Positions 61,428 to 64,000 of a stretch of 64,000 nucleotides of DNA are shown here, one piece after another (the first letter of the stretch is position 1; every line of letters starts with the position of its first letter). The notes under the pieces are model-generated. The model was not told the DNA's origin. It saw nothing but the letters and a program-made list of their open reading frames with translations, and made no database searches. A program made the translations under genes and the position numbers. Origin of the DNA: Ypsolopha sequella (taxonomy: Eukaryota; Arthropoda; Insecta; Lepidoptera; Ypsolophidae); NCBI GenBank assembly GCA_934047225.1, contig OW203989.1, positions 9,895,977-9,959,976 on the forward strand. The letters are read 5' to 3'.

Positions 61428-64000
61428 TCAATGGCGGTCGCGGGAGCGACGGCGGGAACGCTCGCGGGATGAACCTGATGACAAAACCAGTGCATAAGCT
61501 TGTATTCTTGACAAATTAGCTCAGATTAAATTATGTTAAGGTGTTTTAATTAATTCGAAAACCATTTCAAAATTTAGGTCTAATAAGCCGTATTTTAAAA
61601 CTTGTGGTCTAAAAAACGTCTATATTAATATTTTTACGAAAAAGCTGCAACTTCTATTTGCCTTCGTGTGACGTCACTTGAGAAATAGCTGTTTAGAAAT
61701 GTGTCCTTTGCTGTCAAGCAAAATGTCCGAAATAGAATTACATCGCTAAAATCGATTACGAAAGTATGAACTGAATGGCTTATGATCCATTGTAATTCTA
61801 CTTCGAACCGCAGGGAAGATAAATTTATAATAATTTGCTTCAGACTGATTTGACAAATGGGTGACAGATGACTAGACTGACAGAGACAGACAACTTTTTA
61901 GGGTTCCTTAGTCAACAACAAGAAACCCTTATAGTTTCGAAATGTCCGTCTGTCTGTCTGGTCTGTCCGCATATTAGTACTAGGACTATTATTGTTAGTA
62001 CTAGAAAGCTGTAATTTGGCATGGGTATACATATTTATCACGCCGATGAAGTGGTACAATAAAATTTTGAACAAGATTTTTTTAGGGTACCTTCCCTACA
62101 CGTAAAGTGGGGATGTTTTTTTTTCTCGTCTATCCCCTAGTGTGGGGTGTCGTTGGATAGGTAATTTAAAAATATTGGGGGTGTGAGAAAACCATTTTTC
62201 GATCCAGGGTTCTGTTTGCGAAATATTAAGCTTAAAAGTGTTAATTTTTGTTAGAGTCAAGTGTGTCCCCCCCTGCCAGCGAAACGGTTGTATTTGGAGA
62301 CGTGAAAAAAAATACGGTAGTAATATACATAACGAAATTAAAAGGAAAACTACCACAAATTAGTCGACAAATTTATAAAATGTACTTGGAGAAGAAGTCC
62401 GCATATTGTCCAAGGCTACGGAACCCTACACTGCGCGTGGCCCGACACGCACTTGGCCGGTTTTTTTCTATAAGCAATCACACATCACAATCAGTGTATT
62501 GTCTAAAATTCTCAAGTGACGTCATACCCGACAAACCTTAAAAAAATGGTTAATTTATATAACAAAATAATAATAAATAATAATTTTAATAATATTTATT
62601 CGGAAACCCAACAGTCAATTACAATAAGCTTATTTAAAAAATGATAATTATTATTTGAATCGACTTTTCATTTCGATTTGGGTGCACTTTTACACGGCAT
62701 AGGTATAGATAGGTTTGCCAAATTATTTGCCATTGTATTTAAATAAATATCTTACGTCTGTCCTTGCGATGTCTGCGGTCGCGATCCCGGTCTTCGTGAC
62801 GACTGCTTCTGTCTTCGCGAGACCTGCATCACAAGTATATATAATTAAAAGTTCACATGACAACCGCAACTGAAGTTTAAGGAGTGTAAAAAACTATGAG
62901 ATTTTCAGCGATTGCTTCTATCTAGCTACAGATACGCTAACTACCACCGTCATGAACTCGACTTACATATCATACAGTTCAAGCCACCACTAAAGCCGAT
63001 TCCGAAGGCTTTAATTTTAGTTTTAGTGCTGTCAAAACTAAATATTCTTCATTGCAAACTAGTCCTTAAGTGTTAGGATTAGAAGCTAAATTACTTTGGA
63101 AAATTTCAAGTTTTGACAGCACTAAAACTAGAATTAAAGCCTTCAGAATCGGCTTTAATGTGTTTGTAAACGATTTTAATGGCTATGACTCCACAATAAG
63201 AGCTGCAAATAGGTATTCTGTCATGCTGGCGTCCGTACAAATGCTTTTCGTTCCAGGTGACAACATCAAAACAATAAAAATTAAAGCAAGAATTCTTTTA
63301 TAGGATTATGGCTTTTATAACTTTTATTTATAAGTACGGTGAACATTGCATATTGTTGGGTTGACCCTTTGACCCCGTTTAAATAAAGGACGCTTTTTTA
63401 TTACCATTTTAATATTAATATAGTATATAGGTATTGTACGGGTCAATCATTTAAACATAATGTAGTAGGTGAAACTAACTTGACTACGGCGAAGCTCAAT
63501 CAGCATCCTCCTTTCTGCAAAAAAAAAAACACAGCGTAACTACAATACTTACCTCGTGCGCTCTTTATCCTTATCTTTGTCCTTGTCATCCCTATCGCGG
63601 TGTCTCTCTCTGTCCTTGTCTCGGTCCATCCTCTCTCTGTCTCGCTTGTCACTGCCGAGCCCGCCGCTGTTACGCGCGCTGCGATCCCTTTCTCTATCTT
63701 CACGGCGCTTGCGCTCCTTTTCTTGCATCTCTTTCTCGCGCGCTTGGATCATTCCTTCGTATGCTTGACGAAGTTTGAAATACCTGTGTTGGTTAAAATA
63801 AACTATCATTATCAGTAACACAAGCATGCGTAAGGATAGAATTGTTTTTCAAAACAGTCTATGTTATTGTAAGTATGCGGTAACGATATTTATTTACAAA
63901 ACTTGGTGACTACATCAAGACTATTGTACAATTCTGAGAACATATTAAGTTCACATTAATACCTTATTGTACTTTGTTGTTCGAAGACTAGTCTTTGCCA
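61428..64000 (-). CDS. RS/RD-rich protein, probably splicing-related; partial, multi-exon
   Basis: Exons read from the right edge. About 64000-63962 encodes WQRLVFEQQSTI (donor AATAAG|GTATTA). Exon 63783-63553 encodes YFKLRQAYEGMIQAREKEMQ, then a long Arg/Asp/Glu-rich run (RKRREDRERDRS, DRDKDRERHRDR, DKDKDKERTR) ending at GAG|GTAAGT. A short exon, about 63510-63480, encodes RRMLIELRRSQ. Exon 62823-62756 encodes SREDRSSRHEDRDRDRRHRK. The last exon, 61474-61428, encodes SSRERSRRRSRDRH and a TGA. Phases agree for edge to exon 2 and for exon 4 to exon 5. The junctions around the 31-35-bp exon are not fully reconciled, and another exon may exist. The charged RE/RD/RS tail is typical of nuclear splicing or mRNA-processing factors. 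I cannot name the family. The last intron (61475-62755) carries nested repeats. Confidence 0.65.
61727..61814. mobile_element. Diverged CCCTGCGGTCCG MITE, nested
   Basis: GTCCGAAATAGAATTACATC and TTCTACTTCGAACCGCAGGG match 54023-54120, with the left terminus damaged. Confidence 0.65.
61899..62466. repeat. GTTCCGT...GGCCGG interspersed repeat, copy 3, nested
   Basis: Opens TTTAGGGTTCCTTAGTCAAC and ends CACTTGGCCGGTTTTTTT. It matches 7210-7876 closely, except that it lacks the inner palindrome present there. Confidence 0.65.
62993..63159. mobile_element. Palindromic MITE, AGCCGATTCTGAAGG family, copy 5
   Basis: AAAGCCGATTCCGAAGGCTT and its inverse at the right end, with TTAGTGCTGTCAAAAC and its complement inside. 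It sits within an intron of the RS-rich gene. Confidence 0.75.
63160..63245 (+). repeat. Interspersed repeat (GTCATGCTGGCGTCCGTAC type), copy 3, inverted
   Basis: CGATTTTAATGGCTATGACTCC and TCATGCTGGCGTCCGTACAA are the reverse of sequence at 60380-60475. Confidence 0.5.

Larger units (their letters stand above)
61529..62545. repeat. TGTGACGTCACTTGAGAAAT-type repeat, copy 2, with two nested insertions
   Basis: Compared with the intact copy at 31480-31830, this copy is interrupted at 61727-61814 by a CCCTGCGGTCCG-type MITE and at about 61899-62466 by a GTTCCGT repeat. The original sequence resumes each time (GATAAATTTATAATAATTTG, then TATAAGCAATCACA). Confidence 0.7.

Noticed and set aside
63556..63818. 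Plus-strand Ser/Leu-rich frames at the right end
   Set aside because: They are the reverse of the Arg/Asp-rich exon on the minus strand and are open only because of its repetitive codons.

Overview
The window is AT-rich, intron-bearing and dominated by transposons, as in an arthropod nuclear genome. A moth or butterfly is most likely, because several interspersed repeats (GTTCCGT...GGCCGG units, palindromic CAAGGTG units, tRNA-derived SINE heads, RTE tails) are of kinds I associate with Lepidoptera. That assignment rests on recognition from memory, not a search. Most open reading frames here are chance or antisense. Only three ordinary host genes can be supported, all on the minus strand and all split by introns: a Gemin7-like LSm gene (44083-44673), a small THAP-domain gene (51229-52680, with one in-frame stop) and the 3' half of an RS/RD-rich gene, probably splicing-related, that runs off the right edge (61428-64000).

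The centrepiece is 18118-31191, a 13,074-bp element made almost entirely of one inverted repeat. Two near-identical 6.2-kb arms (18118-24316 and 24994-31191) flank a 677-bp unique loop. The outer ends begin AGTAGTGTG and are bounded by a perfect 6-bp duplication, ACCAGG. A 6-bp duplication and 5'-AG ends are hallmarks of Polinton/Maverick integration. The arms carry decayed Polinton-type genes: a protein-primed family B DNA polymerase (motifs A and B kept, the motif C region missing), an adenain-like cysteine protease caught in a three-fold 530-bp tandem repeat, and an intron-containing gene of unknown function with a recognisable TATA/initiator promoter. The loop carries the C-terminal end of a probable capsid-type protein, cut off exactly at the right arm boundary, and a cysteine-rich unknown gene that straddles the left arm boundary. 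I interpret the whole as a snap-back (hairpin) replication product of a linear virus-like genome that was then integrated.

Left of this (1-18117) are LINE 3' ends, an RTE fragment, several palindromic MITEs, a 1.7-kb terminal-inverted-repeat element with reiterated internal motifs (8616-10308), a reverse-transcriptase-associated fragment (14380-14990) and a 1.05-kb long-inverted-repeat element (15381-16432). To the right (31198-44000) are more MITEs, SINE-like pieces and a decayed Mutator-like transposase with a YqaJ exonuclease-like C-terminus (37985-40020), itself broken by a 260-bp hAT-type MITE with an 8-bp duplication.

At 44769-50121 lies a structurally complete non-LTR retrotransposon on the minus strand, with a zinc-knuckle ORF1, an endonuclease-RT-RNase H ORF2, an A-tail and a 16-bp target duplication. 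It is inserted about 80 bp upstream of the Gemin7-like start codon. The right end (52700-64000) is repeat-rich, with nested insertions inside and downstream of the RS-rich gene. All identifications are from reading the sequence. Alignments and profile searches were not possible.
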